Shown here: piece after piece, positions 12,401 through 24,375 of the stretch | How the letters are laid out: the number at the start of each line of letters is the position of its first letter | Position numbering within the stretch: position 1 is the stretch's first letter | NCBI GenBank assembly: GCA_003255025.1 | Contig: QANY01008739.1 | Coordinates: 248,001 to 312,000 of the forward strand | Origin: Datisca glomerata | Taxonomy: Eukaryota > Streptophyta > Magnoliopsida > Cucurbitales > Datiscaceae | Reading direction: 5' to 3' | DNA length: 64,000 nt | The notes under the pieces: generated by a model | What the model saw: the letters and a program-made list of their open reading frames with translations, nothing else | Databases searched by the model: none | What the model was told of the DNA's origin: nothing | Translations under genes and position numbers: made by a program

Positions 12401-15400
12401 ATTTTTTTTAAATGTCTTCAATTTGTCAATGTAATGAATAGGGTAGAATATGCCATTTCTGCACTTTCTTTGCGTCTTTCTGTTTTCATGCAGTATAATA
12501 TTTTTTGGCATGTTTGACACAGAACAAGCTGTTCATTTTTTATGTTTAACTTAAAATGGAGTTTAGAGTATCAATGAAGATTTTTACCATCCAAAAAGAG
12601 TATCTGTAATGAGTAACGTTTTGGTCATCGGTTTTTAGGTTAACCAGAAAATGATGAAATCGACCCTTATTAAGGATCTTTATGGTGAAATTGAACGCCT
12701 AAAGGCAGGTGAGAATGTTTTGATTTACTCCAATTAAGCTCTGTGGTGCGTAGCTTACTGGTTGATGCATTGCCTGAAGTACTTGTGTCTGTCCAGAGGT
12801 TTATGCTGCTCGTGAAAAGAATGGCGTCTATATTCCAAAAGAGCGCTACTATCAGGAGGAAAGTGAGAAGAAGGTAGTATTTTCGTTAAACCTTGAATTG
12901 GTTATCTTCTTTCAACGTTTATCATTGTAGATTGTTCAAATAACAACCCTGACACTTGCTGGGTTTTCTCCTGTTAAGGCAATGGCAGATCAGATTGAAC
13001 AAATGGGCATTATGCTTGAAACTCATCAGACGGTTGGTTTCTAGTGTCTCTAACTATATTGCTATTATTTGTAGACGTATTCGTTACGTTAAATTTCATT
13101 CTGAATTTTTTTTGTTCTTTTACCTTCACCTCGAACATGTTTTGAATCTGCAAACAGCAAATGGAAGAGTTGCAGGATAAATATAACATCCAGGTTCAAG
13201 AGTGCTCTGACTTGAGGCAGAAGCTTGATGAAACTGAGGTCTGTCTATTAATTGGAGCTCACTGGTCGCATATTATTTTGGATAAGTGAAGAATCTGACT
13301 AAACATGGCTGCTTTCAGAAAAACCTGTATCAAACAACTAAGATGCTTTCAAACACAGTAGAAGAGTTGAGGAAATGTCGGTACTCTCTAAAGGAGAGGG
13401 ATTTTGTTATTTCTGAGCAGCGAAAAGCAGGTATACTCAGTGTATTTATTTGGCGTTACGATTTTTCTGTTTTGAATGATTGTTATTAAATACGAAAAAC
13501 AGAGAATGCTCTGGCCCATCAAGCATGTGTGCTGCGCTCTGATTTGGAGAAGGCTCTACGGGATAATGCCTCTTTGTTTATGAAAATCGGTACGATAGCA
13601 GACCTGTATGACACTATTTTTCTGAAGTTGATTGTTCATTGAAATTTTGAGTGCTTAATGAATCACGGAATGTAATGTAGGTAGAGAAGACAAGCTGAGT
13701 GCTGATAATAAATCACTGGTGAAAAATTTCCAGATGGAACTTTGTCAACAAATTGGCTCTGTTTGCAACATGGTGTCAAAGTCCGTGTCTCAGCAGAATG
13801 AACACCTTCTGTGCGTTGAAAATCTGTGCCATTCCTTTTTAGGGAAGCACGATGAGGTACTCAATAGAAGTAGTGAATTTATTTCTTATTTAGTTCATTC
13901 ATCTGAATATTTGATCATCATATTGATTATGAGTTATGTTTCCGTAGCTGAGTTTCTTTTCCTCATTCTCTCGAGTTTCATTTGCTTTTATTTGATTATG
14001 ACTTATATTAAATCAAACTGCCCATGTCTAATAGTGCTTCTCCTTTAGGCGGTTATAGATATGAAGAAGAAGTTGTTATCTTCAAGAGCCTTATATGTTT
14101 CTCACATCGAGGCATTCCAAAATGTTGTACGTTTGCACAAGGCGAGCTCGAACGCTGCTCTAGAGGAAGTTTCGTCTTTGGCTTCCTCTAATTCAAATTC
14201 TATTGAAGAAGTATGTAGGAAATATGTTAAGAAGATATTCTATTTCCCTCTGTTATCATAATAAGTTACTATATTTATGCATGTCACAATATTTTGTTCT
14301 CTAATGAATTGTTTTTTAATTTTACCATGGATTAGTTTTTGGCATCAGAGCTCGGTGAAGCAACATCAATATTTGATGGTCTTCAGAGCGCTCTTTCAGC
14401 TCACCAGGGAGAAATGGTGCTTTTTGCCAGGGAATTACGACAGGTCTCATTGTGTTCAACATCTGAAAATTTCTTTTATGCTCTTCACCTGAATTTTTAT
14501 GCCTTTTAAGTGTTTAATTTAATTACTGAAAAAAAGTATTTAATTTAAATATTTTGTTGGTGGTGCTTATGTTGATCCACAAGTCATACTTCTAACTTTT
14601 TATGTAGCATACTGATGTCTATTTCTTGTTTGGGTTTACATTTTATATATTTTAAATTATAGAGATTCCAAGATACTATTGAGCAAACGAAAGACATCTC
14701 TGAATATACTCAAGAATTTCTCTCTAAGCTTCTTCAAGAATCACAAAGGCTTGCAAATCACGCAGCACAATCTGAAAAGATTCAAACAAACAGCATTCAA
14801 GAATTTCAGAAAGCTTATGAGGTCCAGTAATAAGTCTTCCTCTTTAAAGATGCATTTCTTAATCCTGTCTGACAGGTTCAGTTAACTCTTTACAGGAGCA
14901 GTCTAAATCAGACACAGAGAAACTTATTGCTGATATGACTAATCTAGTTTCAACTCACATACGCCGTCAAAAAGAACTGGTAAAATATATTTATTTGAGA
15001 TGAGAGATGGCGAGGATAAATGAACGGACATCTAATGGTCGTGGGTGACAGGTTGATGCAAGGTTGGATGATCTCCGAGAAAGTGCTAATGCAAACAAGT
15101 GTTTCTTGGATGGACATGTTTCTTCAGTGGAAGGCATGACTACAGATGCGAAACGTAAGTGGCAAGCGTTTGCTACACAAACAGAGAATGAGGTCAGAGA
15201 AAGTGCTGACTACTCTGCTGCTAAGCATTGTCGGATGGAGATACTTCTACAGCAATGGTAAGTATATATTTTTTGTCATATTAAGTTAGACTCCATTTAC
15301 TATATGCTCTGTTTTACCTTTCTGTCCATCCGTGCTAGTGTAAGTAAAGCTGAATCAGCTTTCAAACATTGGAAAACCACACATGAGTCTGTGAATGACA

Positions 15401-16755
15401 TGGAAAGTAAGCATGCAGAAGCTTTGGTTTCCCTTGTTAGGTCAGTGGTTAATGACCTACTTTTTAAGATATCTACCATCATGTATATATATTTAGGAGG
15501 ATTCTGCCTCAAGATGACATGTTTCAGCTCTCTAAACAATTTTTTGTGGTTTGCTTGCATTTAAACAGGGCTACTTGTGAAAGTAATGAGCAACACGATG
15601 TTGAAATTACTTCCGCGCGAGCTGCAGCTGAGCAAGATGTCGCTAGAAATAGTGAAGATGTCCTTTTGTTTGTTGATAGTGAGTCATTGTTATATTCTTA
15701 AACTTAAAGACTTTGCATCACAAATATATGTTGCTGATAGTTTTGGTTTACTTTATGGGTCTTAAAATTTTTGTGGTGAATTTTGTCATAGTTAAAACAA
15801 GTTCCAAATATGAAAGGCATGTGTCTTTTGGCTGAAGACTTCTAATTAACATTTAAGTAAATTTTTAATTTGGATTAAAAATGTGGGAAAAAAGCATTTG
15901 ACAAATCTTACATCATACGATTTGCACTTGTGGATGCGATGGAGCTATCTTATTCATTCTGCTATTTCCTAAGTGAATGATATATTTGCGCGCATATTTT
16001 CATGTTTATAAAGGATCTAGGTTTCTTATTTTTCTTGTCATTGTAAGCATAACGTACAGATTGATCATTTATGTTAACTTGTATGTCTGCAATTTGGTCA
16101 GTGTAAGGGATTGCTGCGAAGAACTCCTTTAATTAGATAACATGTAGAGAACATCAGACAATGATTATGATACCATTACAAATTTGGATGTAAATGCTTT
16201 ATTATATCAAATTAACTTTTGTTTGCATTGAGGAAGCTTTCATTATAAGATATTCTTCGACAGACTGATTATAATTACTACTTAATGTGACCAAGTGATG
16301 ATGTTTCATTCAACAGGTACGTCCGAGACAGAGCAAGGATCTATATCTGGGATTTTGGAAGCTGTCAAAGCTCAAACAATTACGCTTGATGCTTTCCAAC
16401 AGAACCATTCATGTCAAGTTGCCTTAGTAGAAGAGAAGGCACGGGAAACATTTGACCAGCAATATATGGTAAGTTGATATGCTGGGTTATTATATCACAT
16501 AAGCATTTCGGTTCGTTACTTTTCGGTTTTTAATGTTTTTACTGAAAAAACACGTAGGATTATGAGCCTACAGGCAGCACACCTACAAGATGCGAACCGG
16601 ATGTTCCTAGTAAGGGGACGATCGATTCGCTTCGAGCCATGCCAATGGAAACTCTTCTCGAGGAATTTCGGGAAAATCATTCATATGATTCATTTGATGT
16701 GAAGGAGTCGAAACCATCTCTTATACCGCGGTCTCCACTTACACAACTCAACTGA
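9482..16755 (+). CDS. KIN5C: Kinesin-5 (KIN-5/BimC) spindle motor protein, 23 exons
   Basis: Exons: 9482-9540, 9714-9843, 10822-10980, 11114-11463, 11591-11729, 11862-11959, 12050-12206, 12639-12708, 12797-12873, 12979-13032, 13158-13238, 13319-13430, 13503-13589, 13681-13856, 14049-14210, 14336-14443, 14663-14821, 14896-14979, 15052-15257, 15339-15440, 15569-15678, 16317-16468, 16558-16755. They total 3030 nt, 1009 aa plus stop, close to tobacco TKRP125-type kinesin-5. All junctions are GT-AG. The motor domain is N-terminal: P-loop GQTGTGKT at about 98-105, NKQSSRSH at about 229-236, DLAGSE at about 265-270. A long coiled-coil stalk follows. The C-terminal BimC box carries TGSTPTR, whose Thr (about 952) is a candidate CDK site. 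Known role: plus-end-directed tetramer that crosslinks antiparallel spindle and phragmoplast microtubules. Start: first ATG, with [16 protein letters not shown] typical of plant KIN-5. The family is certain; the C subtype is inferred. Confidence 0.93.
10155..10194 (+). repeat. Perfect 20-bp tandem duplication in kinesin intron 2
   Basis: CCTCATTAAAGAAAGAGTGT occurs twice back to back in the 978-bp second intron. Identical copies indicate a recent slippage or repair duplication. No effect on splicing is apparent. Confidence 0.9.
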
Positions 16756-16930
16756 TACATCCATCATCTTATCTGGTTGCATTCGTTTGGTAGATGCTAA
16801 AGTTTTGTATCTGTAATACTGTACTAGTGTAATCTGTTATTATCGCCATTTGAAAGGTTGTAATTGAAGATGTACAAGGGTGTGTATGGCACAAGTAGGA
16901 AATGAATAAATCTCTTCTTGGGATTTACTG
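16756..16930 (+). other. Kinesin-5 3' UTR with AATAAA signal
   Basis: A T-rich stretch follows the TGA stop. AATAAA at 16905-16910 is a candidate polyadenylation signal. The transcript end is an estimate. Confidence 0.5.
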
Positions 16931-17214
16931 TTTCTTTAGATTTCTATAGGAATTGTACAATGATTAAAACTCCAATATTTTAATTTTAATTCTCAGAATT
17001 ACTGTTTCAGTTTGTTTTTTCTTTCTTTCTTTTGGTTACTTTAAAGCAATCAGTCGAAGAGGGTTTCTTGATTTTTCCCCTCTCCATTCTTCATTGTATT
17101 GTACCTAACTAGAATCATAGAATGATAGTTTGTTTCGAATCGCATTTCTTGTCATCGCGTGATTTGTGCGTCTTCATGAGTACATGATCTCTACATGATG
17201 TGATCATATTAGAA

Positions 17215-17330
17215 AAAACTTTGCCTTACCTTGCAAGTCCTTCTAAATTAACTACAATTAACATCTTTTTTCAGAGAATTTGAGCTGACAAAACTTTGCC
17301 TTACCTTGCAAGTGTTCTAAATTGACGAAC
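17215..17330 (+). repeat. Direct repeat (75-bp period) upstream of the PPR gene
   Basis: AAAACTTTGCCTTACCTTGC, followed by AAGT and a TTCTAAATT-like tail, occurs at about 17215 and again at about 17290. It lies in the short intergenic/promoter interval (16930-17566), which holds no other gene. Confidence 0.75.
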
Positions 17331-17566
17331 AATAAAAGAGGTACGGCATAATAATATATTATGAGCTCGAGTGATTGTAGCTTTAATTTAAATTGAATTT
17401 TTCAGTACATATTTAATTTAATAATTGTTTTACTGAAAAAAGAGAAAATACTAACGAAAAATTGAAAATCTTTATATTCTTTCGGTAGGAGTTAGCTTCG
17501 GTGGTAGTGACCTCTAATTCTGGCCAATAGTCTGACCTCCGTCCTTCGGTTGCCGCCACATTCCTC

Positions 17567-19477
17567 ATGCTCATACTCAAAAGACAAACCTTTCTCCCAA
17601 CCCATGAAAATCTTCGACTTCTCTCGGTTTGTGCAGCAGCAACCGCCGCAGCTTTGGAGGAAATCCCGGTTCTTTCTCAGTTTCATCCCCAGACACACAC
17701 GAGTGAGTTAAATCCCCACTTTCCAGAAACTCTCGTTCCTCGCCTTTTGTCTTATGATCCCAAATTCTATATCTCTGCGTTACTGAGTTGTAGAAATCTA
17801 TTTCAGCTCAGACAAGTTCATGCCTTAGTCACTGCTAGTGGAATACTCGAATGCCTCGCGGTTTCTAATAAACTTCTTTACATGTATACTCAGCATAGAG
17901 CTTTAGTTGATGCTTATGCTTTTTTTGATGGGATGATGGAGAAAGACCCTTATAGTTGGAGTGTGATGGTCGGTGGATATGCGAAGGTTGGGGATTTTAC
18001 TAGTTGTTTTAGGATGTTTAGGGAGCTTATACGATGTGCTGTGGCTCTGGATAATTATACATTGCCGTTTGTAATTAGGGCCTGTAGGGATATGATGAAT
18101 TTACAATTAGGTAGCTTGATTCATTCTGTTATAGTGAAACATGGGTTGCATTTGGATCATTTTATTTGTGCGGCTCTTGTTGATATGTATGCGAGATGTA
18201 AGGTGATTGATGCTGCACGTAATTTGTTTGATCAAATGCATAATAAAGATCTTGTCACATGGACTGTGATGATTGGTGCTTTGGCTGAAAACAGGAACGC
18301 GATTGAATCGTTGAGTTTGTTTGATAGAATGAGAGATGAAGGCGTTGTTCCAGATAAAGTAGCAATGGTGAGTGTTGTTTATGCTTGTGCGAAGTTAGGC
18401 GCTATGCATAGGGCTAAACTAGTTCATGATTATATTGATAGAGTGAAATTTTCTTTGGACGTGATTTTGGGCACAGCAATGATCGATATGCATGCTAAGT
18501 GTGGAAACATAGAGTTTGCTAGGGAAATTTTTGATAAGATGCAAGAGAAGAATGTTGTTTCATGGAGTGCCATGATTGGAGCTTATGGTTATCACGGACA
18601 AGGCAGGAAAGCTCTCGAGTTATTCCCTATGATGTTGAGCAGTGGCGTTTCACCAAATAGGATCACTTTTGTGTCACTTTTATATGCTTGCAGTCACACA
18701 GGTTTGATAAAAGAGGGTCGTGAAATTTTCTCCTTGATGTGGGATGAATATGCCGTGAGACCAGATGTTAAACACTATACCTGCATGGTTGATCTTTTAG
18801 GCCGTGCCGGTAGGCTTAACGAGGCCATAAATTTGATAGAGAGTATGGTGGTTGAGAAAGATGAGGGTCTTTGGGGTGCTTTACTTGGTGCATGTAGGAT
18901 TCATCGGCAAATAGATTTGGCCGAGAGGGCTGCTAGGTCTCTACTTGAACTACAACCTCAGAACCCGGGACATTATGTGTTGGTTTCAAATATTTATGCA
19001 AATGCTGGTATGTGGGAAGATATGGCGAAGGTCAGGGAGCTGATGACTAAGAGGAGGTTGAAGAAAATTCCCGGTTGGACATGGATTGAAGTGGATAATA
19101 AAATATATCAATTTTCCGTAGGAGATAAGACTCATTCTAGATCAGAGGAAATCTATGCGATGCTGAAAAGATTGCTTGAGAAGTTGGAGTTGGCTGGTTA
19201 TATCCCTGATACAAACTATGTATTACATGACGTTGATGAGGAAGCAAAGCAAGGAATTCTATACACACACAGTGAGAAGCTTGCAATTGCATTTGGCCTT
19301 ATTGCCACTGCACATGGTACTCCTATTAGAATTACAAAGAATCTTCGGGTCTGCGGTGACTGCCATACATTTTGTAAGTTGGTATCTGCTATTACACATA
19401 GAGTGATTATTGTTCGTGATGCAAATCGGTTTCACCATTTTGAGGAAGGGGCTTGTTCTTGTAGAGACTATTGGTAG
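17567..19477 (+). CDS. PLS-class pentatricopeptide repeat protein with DYW deaminase domain
   Basis: A single-exon 636-aa protein, as usual for plant PPR genes. The N-terminal ~50 residues are low-complexity and probably an organelle targeting peptide. PPR repeats run from about residue 60 to 480 (for example VSNKLLYMYTQHRALVDAYAFFDGM, here given as the phrase DAYAFFDGM, and CGNIEFAREIFDKM). The E/E+ region follows, with the PG-box (IPGWTWIEV) at about 501. The DYW domain has the deaminase signature His568-Ser-Glu570 and Cys596/Cys599, later Cys630/Cys632, and ends in RDYW. DYW proteins convert specific cytidines to uridines in mitochondrial or plastid transcripts. All catalytic and zinc residues are present. 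Target and organelle cannot be read from sequence. The ATG at 17567 is the first in frame with a plausible presequence. Confidence 0.92.
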   Translation: MLILKRQTFLPTHENLRLLSVCAAATAAALEEIPVLSQFHPQTHTSELNPHFPETLVPRLLSYDPKFYISALLSCRNLFQLRQVHALVTASGILECLAVSNKLLYMYTQHRALVDAYAFFDGMMEKDPYSWSVMVGGYAKVGDFTSCFRMFRELIRCAVALDNYTLPFVIRACRDMMNLQLGSLIHSVIVKHGLHLDHFICAALVDMYARCKVIDAARNLFDQMHNKDLVTWTVMIGALAENRNAIESLSLFDRMRDEGVVPDKVAMVSVVYACAKLGAMHRAKLVHDYIDRVKFSLDVILGTAMIDMHAKCGNIEFAREIFDKMQEKNVVSWSAMIGAYGYHGQGRKALELFPMMLSSGVSPNRITFVSLLYACSHTGLIKEGREIFSLMWDEYAVRPDVKHYTCMVDLLGRAGRLNEAINLIESMVVEKDEGLWGALLGACRIHRQIDLAERAARSLLELQPQNPGHYVLVSNIYANAGMWEDMAKVRELMTKRRLKKIPGWTWIEVDNKIYQFSVGDKTHSRSEEIYAMLKRLLEKLELAGYIPDTNYVLHDVDEEAKQGILYTHSEKLAIAFGLIATAHGTPIRITKNLRVCGDCHTFCKLVSAITHRVIIVRDANRFHHFEEGACSCRDYW

Positions 19478-20057
19478 TTGGTGTTTTGGCATGTAAATTG
19501 CACAAGGCAGAAACTTTTTATGTTTGTAAGTAGGTGCAAAATTCTTCATGTATATTGAGACATCTCATAGTCACATGCATAATGACAGCCATATGTGATC
19601 TTTGAAGGCATTATTCTTCTCTTGTTGCAGAAGAGCCAATCATACATCAGATTATGGAAGGCCAACAGATTGGATTCTGGCATATTTGACCAGTATGGCT
19701 GACGAGTTGATTGGTCCAAAGAGTCTTGATGACCGTCCCTCGAGTCGAGTGGATTACACATTTCTACCTTCTTTTTTCATGGCAATTGGCTATCGGGGTT
19801 TTTGTTCGATAGAAGGTTTCTTTGAATTCTCATATCTCCGGCTTCTGTGCTTCATAGTAAATTCATATCGGGCCATAGCAGCAAGCTGCAAATAGTTCAG
19901 GGTGCTCAAGCCAAGTCATGAGAATGTAGCCTAATTTGTTTTGTCAGCGGTAGGTAAAATTTTGAAAAGTTTTGGCCCGAATCACATTGCCCAATGCCCA
20001 TCATTTGTAACTCCAATATACATATACATTCATCGTTCACATGTACAAAAGAAACCA
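19478..20057 (+). other. PPR 3' flank, no gene seen
   Basis: Holds the PPR 3' UTR and spacer. Short frames at 19546-19895 show no family features. A TTGTTGCAG at about 19621-19629 resembles a splice acceptor and could mark an intron in the 3' UTR, but no matching evidence is available. Confidence 0.4.
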
Positions 20058-20250
20058 GTTCAAGTTATGGTTTTAACCACACATCTTGGGGATATCAAAA
20101 GTTGACTGGAGCTTGGAATCCACTCACCACTGCCATTTATTCCTCAAAGGTGTGTACACATTACGATTGATACTATGGTCAAACAGATCATACATGACGG
20201 ATTAGTCTTGTGGTATCCCCAAGATGTGCGGTTAATTCCCTAACTTGAAC
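20058..20250. repeat. Long inverted repeat (44-nt arms), hairpin
   Basis: The arm at about 20058-20101 (core CACATCTTGGGGATA) and its reverse complement at about 20207-20250 (core TATCCCCAAGATGTG) pair over about 44 nt with several mismatches, separated by about 105 nt. Both arms also share GTTCAAGTTA / TAACTTGAAC at their outer ends. It could be a small MITE, a fold-back element or a long-loop miRNA-like hairpin. No coding content. Confidence 0.8.
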
Positions 20251-21590
20251 TTCGTATTGAAGAATGCATAAAGTCTTACTGGTTGATCATATTTGCAGAA
20301 TTACAGAGCTCTTTCATGCCAGAGACTTACTGTTTGATCATTTTTGCTAGGTAACTAGTGCAGCTTTCACTATGGCATAGATTGAAGCAATGGATTGATT
20401 GAATTGCTTCCAGAAATAGATTTCTGATACAATTTTCAGTTATGGCAGGAAGTGAAGTCTTTTTCTACCCTTGCAATGCTTAAGGGTATTAATCGTTTAC
20501 AGGTACAACACATTTTGCTTATAAATTCCAAATCGAAGTGCCCGTTCTTGCTTGTTGCTACTATTCTTGTTTAACCAAAAAAAAAATTTGTTAAACCAAA
20601 TTTTACATCCAGCAATACAATTCTTTTTACTAAGGTTAGTTCAACAAGCATTCGATCGTGCTTTAGCAATCTTTGTATTATCTCTCATATTTGCCTATTA
20701 GCAGCTGTCCTTTCCACAAGTAGTAAGTGAGTCCCAATTTGTTGGTTCACAGGCTTCCCTCTTTCAACAAGGGAGAAAGGGTTTCTATATACTATGTTTA
20801 TACATGAATTTTCTATCCTGGATATACCCAATGGGTCCATCCGTTGGACATACCCAATGGGTCCACCCACCCTGATCGGACTCCTGTGATTATTTATCTA
20901 CAACCGTCAAGTCAATTGACAAGACTTGGACGAAACTTTACCGCCTTGGGAATGAATTAGAGGCATATAACTTTATAAGTTTAGGATGAGGCTCGTTGTG
21001 TCAGTCTGCCGTCACGACTTTCTCAGTAGGTTTTAGATGCGCCATCCTCTCATTGGGGATGAATCTAGAGACACATGGCAGCGTCCTATACGTTGACTTT
21101 ATATACACTTGATTATCGTTGATTGATCATCATAAAATTAGGGTTTCCCCCCTTTTTCTTTATAAATAGGCTTAACACTCCTATTAAGGGGGAGATATAC
21201 TTTGACATTTTACACACATTTGGGGGCTCTCTCCCTTTCCCTCTCCTTGACTACCCCAAGGAGGTGCGTTTTTCAGCAGTTGTCATTGTTTAGGCCGCTA
21301 AGGATGCTCATCTCTTCCTCCACGCTAGACCTCCATGTTCCAAGGTTTTTCCGATGACTAGACGACTCTCCGTTCATGACCTGATGCGGCTCAAAATCCA
21401 TCACCGAAACATACTATTTTGTCGTCCATTTCACACACTTATTCATGGTTAGATCAAAATTCACGTTTATAAAACAAAATATTATCGTCTAAGTCATTTT
21501 TAACTAGATTTTGAGAATTCCGGACTTCAAAGTTGAACCATCATTACTATATAATAGAAAGAAAGTGCATTAGGATATTCTATAACATGG
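20251..21590. other. Intergenic, partly LTR-like sequence
   Basis: No gene. TTTATAAATAGGC at about 21160-21172, followed by a leader-like pyrimidine-rich stretch, resembles an LTR promoter, so part of about 20690-21420 may be a solo LTR remnant. A short direct repeat of ATACCCAATGGGTCCA occurs near 20823 and 20850. I cannot define LTR ends. Confidence 0.3.
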
Positions 21591-22575
21591 AGGCTACGTT
21601 TAGGTTTAAGAAAGTAGAGGGAAAGTAAACAAAATTGTGGATGATTTTACTTTCACTATTTTGTTTTAGCAGAATAGAGATGTAAAGGATTTTTCTTAGA
21701 CTTAGAGAAAAATCAGAAAAAATATGTTAATATCGATTGAACTTGTATTATTTTTTATGAAATGTAAAGACATGCTTGATCATTCCAAAAATTCTTTGAG
21801 GTCCAAACTCTCCCATTTCTTTGTTGAGTAGATTGACCTTTTATAGATCTCTCATTACATGGGTTTGGCTAAAAATAGTCAAATAGTAACCAAAACATCA
21901 CATGAGGCCAGGCTTGGAATCACATCCATTTGTGGGATCTTTCTTCTTTATCTTTTATCTGTCACGCTCAACCGCCTTATCAACTGCTACAACATGATGG
22001 TTCCTTGTGTTTTCGAGCCAATTAATCAGAGCCGCTTGGTGACTTTATCAATCTGTTTTGTCCGAGTGACGTAGCTTACCTAGTCAATCACGACCAATTG
22101 ACTATCAATCTGAATTCTCCTTTTCGCTCTGATGTCATGTCCTGTCTAGGAAGTAATGATTTTTCGTACTCGAGATGCCAGTTTCTATTCTAGACTCGAT
22201 GGCCTCCCATTCTAGAGACGTCGGTTTCCCGTTCTATAGGCGATGGTTTCTCGTTCTGGAGGCTATGAACTCCCGTTCTAGAGACGTCGGTTTCCCGTTC
22301 TGGAGGCGATGATCTCCCGTTCTAGAGACGTCGGTTTCCCATTCTGGAGGTGATGATCTCCCGTTTTAGAGACGTCGGTTTTTCATTCTGGAGACGATGA
22401 GTTTCTTTTGTTCCACGTGGCAATGAAGTATTTTTCACCTGTTCAATAGAGAGACAAAAGATTAAAAAATAGTCTTAATCCTTTATTAATTGAATTTCTT
22501 TCCTCTTCATTCCATTTCAATTCTCTTCTTTGTTCCTTTCTTATTTCCGTTGAACCAAACATGCATTTGGTGCTT
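21590..22575. mobile_element. Possible non-autonomous element carrying a minisatellite
   Basis: The outer ends have weak inverted similarity (GTTTAGGTTTAAG near 21598 against the reverse complement of TTGAACCAAAC near 22550). The interior holds a minisatellite and no transposase. The ends are too diverged to assign a superfamily or target duplication. Confidence 0.25.
22156..22410 (+). repeat. 22-bp minisatellite with alternating A and B units
   Basis: About ten 22-nt units alternate between type A (GTTCTAGAGACGTCGG plus TTTCCC) and type B (GTTCTGGAGGCGATGA plus TCTCCC). GACGTCGG recurs at 22217, 22283, 22327 and 22371, spacings of 66, 44 and 44 (multiples of 22). The units decay toward both ends. 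Confidence 0.88.
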
Positions 22576-23212
22576 GTAAATATTGTCTTACGAGATAGAA
22601 GATGAGTCAAACCAGTGTAGCGTATCTATCTGATGCATTCCATGAAAAACCTCAAATCAGTTTCATAAACAAGTGTTGAAAAAAACTTGTATTCCTTACA
22701 TGACAAAGCAGTACCAGTAAGTCCCCCAAAAGGTGGACTCAGGTGGTAAAAGGCTTAATTTCCCAAGCCAAGGTCAACAATTCACATCCCGTTATTGATA
22801 TTTTGAGATGTGATATATCTATGTCTTATTATCATCTGTTCGATTACACCTAAGCTTTTGACCCAACATAGGTGCGGTTGAGGATTTTAGTATCAATGGT
22901 AAGTGTGTGCAATGTTTTCTATCGGGTAGTGAAGTGAACCCCTCCTACCCGTAATTTGTACAAAAAAAAGTATATGTAAGTGTTCTTTTGTCTTTAAAAG
23001 TGAATATCATATATTCATAAGAATCTCTTATGAGTTCTAATTGAATGCTCTTACGTATGCTGATTTAGAATTCAATGGAAGGTCATATTCGATGCATGTT
23101 AACATAGCAATGAGAAACTCATTAGGGTTAGCCCTGCTCACTTCAAGCGTACGTTTCAAACCCTTCCCTCTTTTAATGCCAATATTTGTAAGACAATTAC
23201 ACACTCACTGTT
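22576..23212. other. Intergenic, no feature seen
   Basis: AT-rich sequence with short ORFs only. No repeat or gene is recognised. Confidence 0.5.
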
Positions 23213-24375
23213 ATCAAAATCACGATCCGGATCGTACGATCCTATACTTTCAAAATGATTCAGATCAAGTATAGAATCGGGATCAGGTGAGATCGTGTTA
23301 GGATCGGACTAGTATCAGTAGGGATCGTAGGATCGGTACCGATCCTAACCATATCTTAATTTGGGTAGATTTATTGGGCCAACATCAAGAATAAGCCATT
23401 TTTAAGGGAAAAAAATAAAAAACTAGCCCAAGATGAAACAAAAATTAAAAAAATAGCCATCCAAATTAAAATCAAAACCAAAAATCGGTGCAAAAAACCG
23501 TCACCTACGAGCACCAACGAGATTTTGAATTTTTATACATAAAGTTTATATAATATATACTATATATATAAAATATACTACAAAAATTATACATCTATGG
23601 TGCGCGTGACGCGAAAACTTTATTCCGCCTGGGAGTCCATTTTTTTTCAAAATTCGTGCAAGGAGATTATTTTTTATATTTTTATTCTTGTGGTCATTTT
23701 TTATTTATTTTCTTAGAAATTGATTATTTATTAATATAACATATTTTTTTAGTTTTATTAAATGTTGTCAAATGACTAGTTGTTGAAACCCACTTCCTAA
23801 GCCTTCTTGAGTCTAATTCAATGTAATCGAAGCCCACCTCTTAGTTAATATGTTGTCATAAATAAAAATTATTAAATTTTTATAATATTCTATGAGTTTT
23901 GACTCATACTTTCTCACACAAATCTTTGAATTTATAAAATTTTATTTGTTTGTTTATGATATATTAAGAATAAAGTGCTCGTAGAAACATTTTTGTGAAA
24001 ATTTAATTTTATGATTTCAATTTTGAAAAACTTAAGAAACTAAAATTGAATCGTCTTTGTTACTGTACTAATTAGAATGCTTGAGTGGAGAAATTATTTT
24101 GAGCAACTTAAAAAATTATATGTTTAGGATCAAACTTGAGTTGATTATTTTGAGACGTTATATATTTCAGTAATTTATAAAGTAGAAGAAAACTTATTTT
24201 CATTATTTAATTTTAGTTCGAAATAGTTAATTTATTTTTTTAAGAATGACAATTTTTTAATATTACAATTATTAATATTTAATAGGATCTTACGATACTC
24301 GATCCGATCTAACAATCTGACTCGGAAGACCCCTCCACTAATCTGAGTAAAAAATACGATCTTGCCAACCTTACA
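23213..24375. repeat. AT-rich segment bounded by GATC-rich ends
   Basis: 23213-23350 is packed with GGATCG/CGATCC words (about a dozen in 140 bp). 24280-24370 again has GATC-rich sequence (CTCGATCCGATCTAAC, ATACGATCTTGCC). Between them is about 900 bp of AT-rich DNA without genes. The arrangement suggests a non-autonomous DNA element with GATC-rich subterminal repeats, but I cannot find convincing terminal inverted repeats. Confidence 0.3.
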
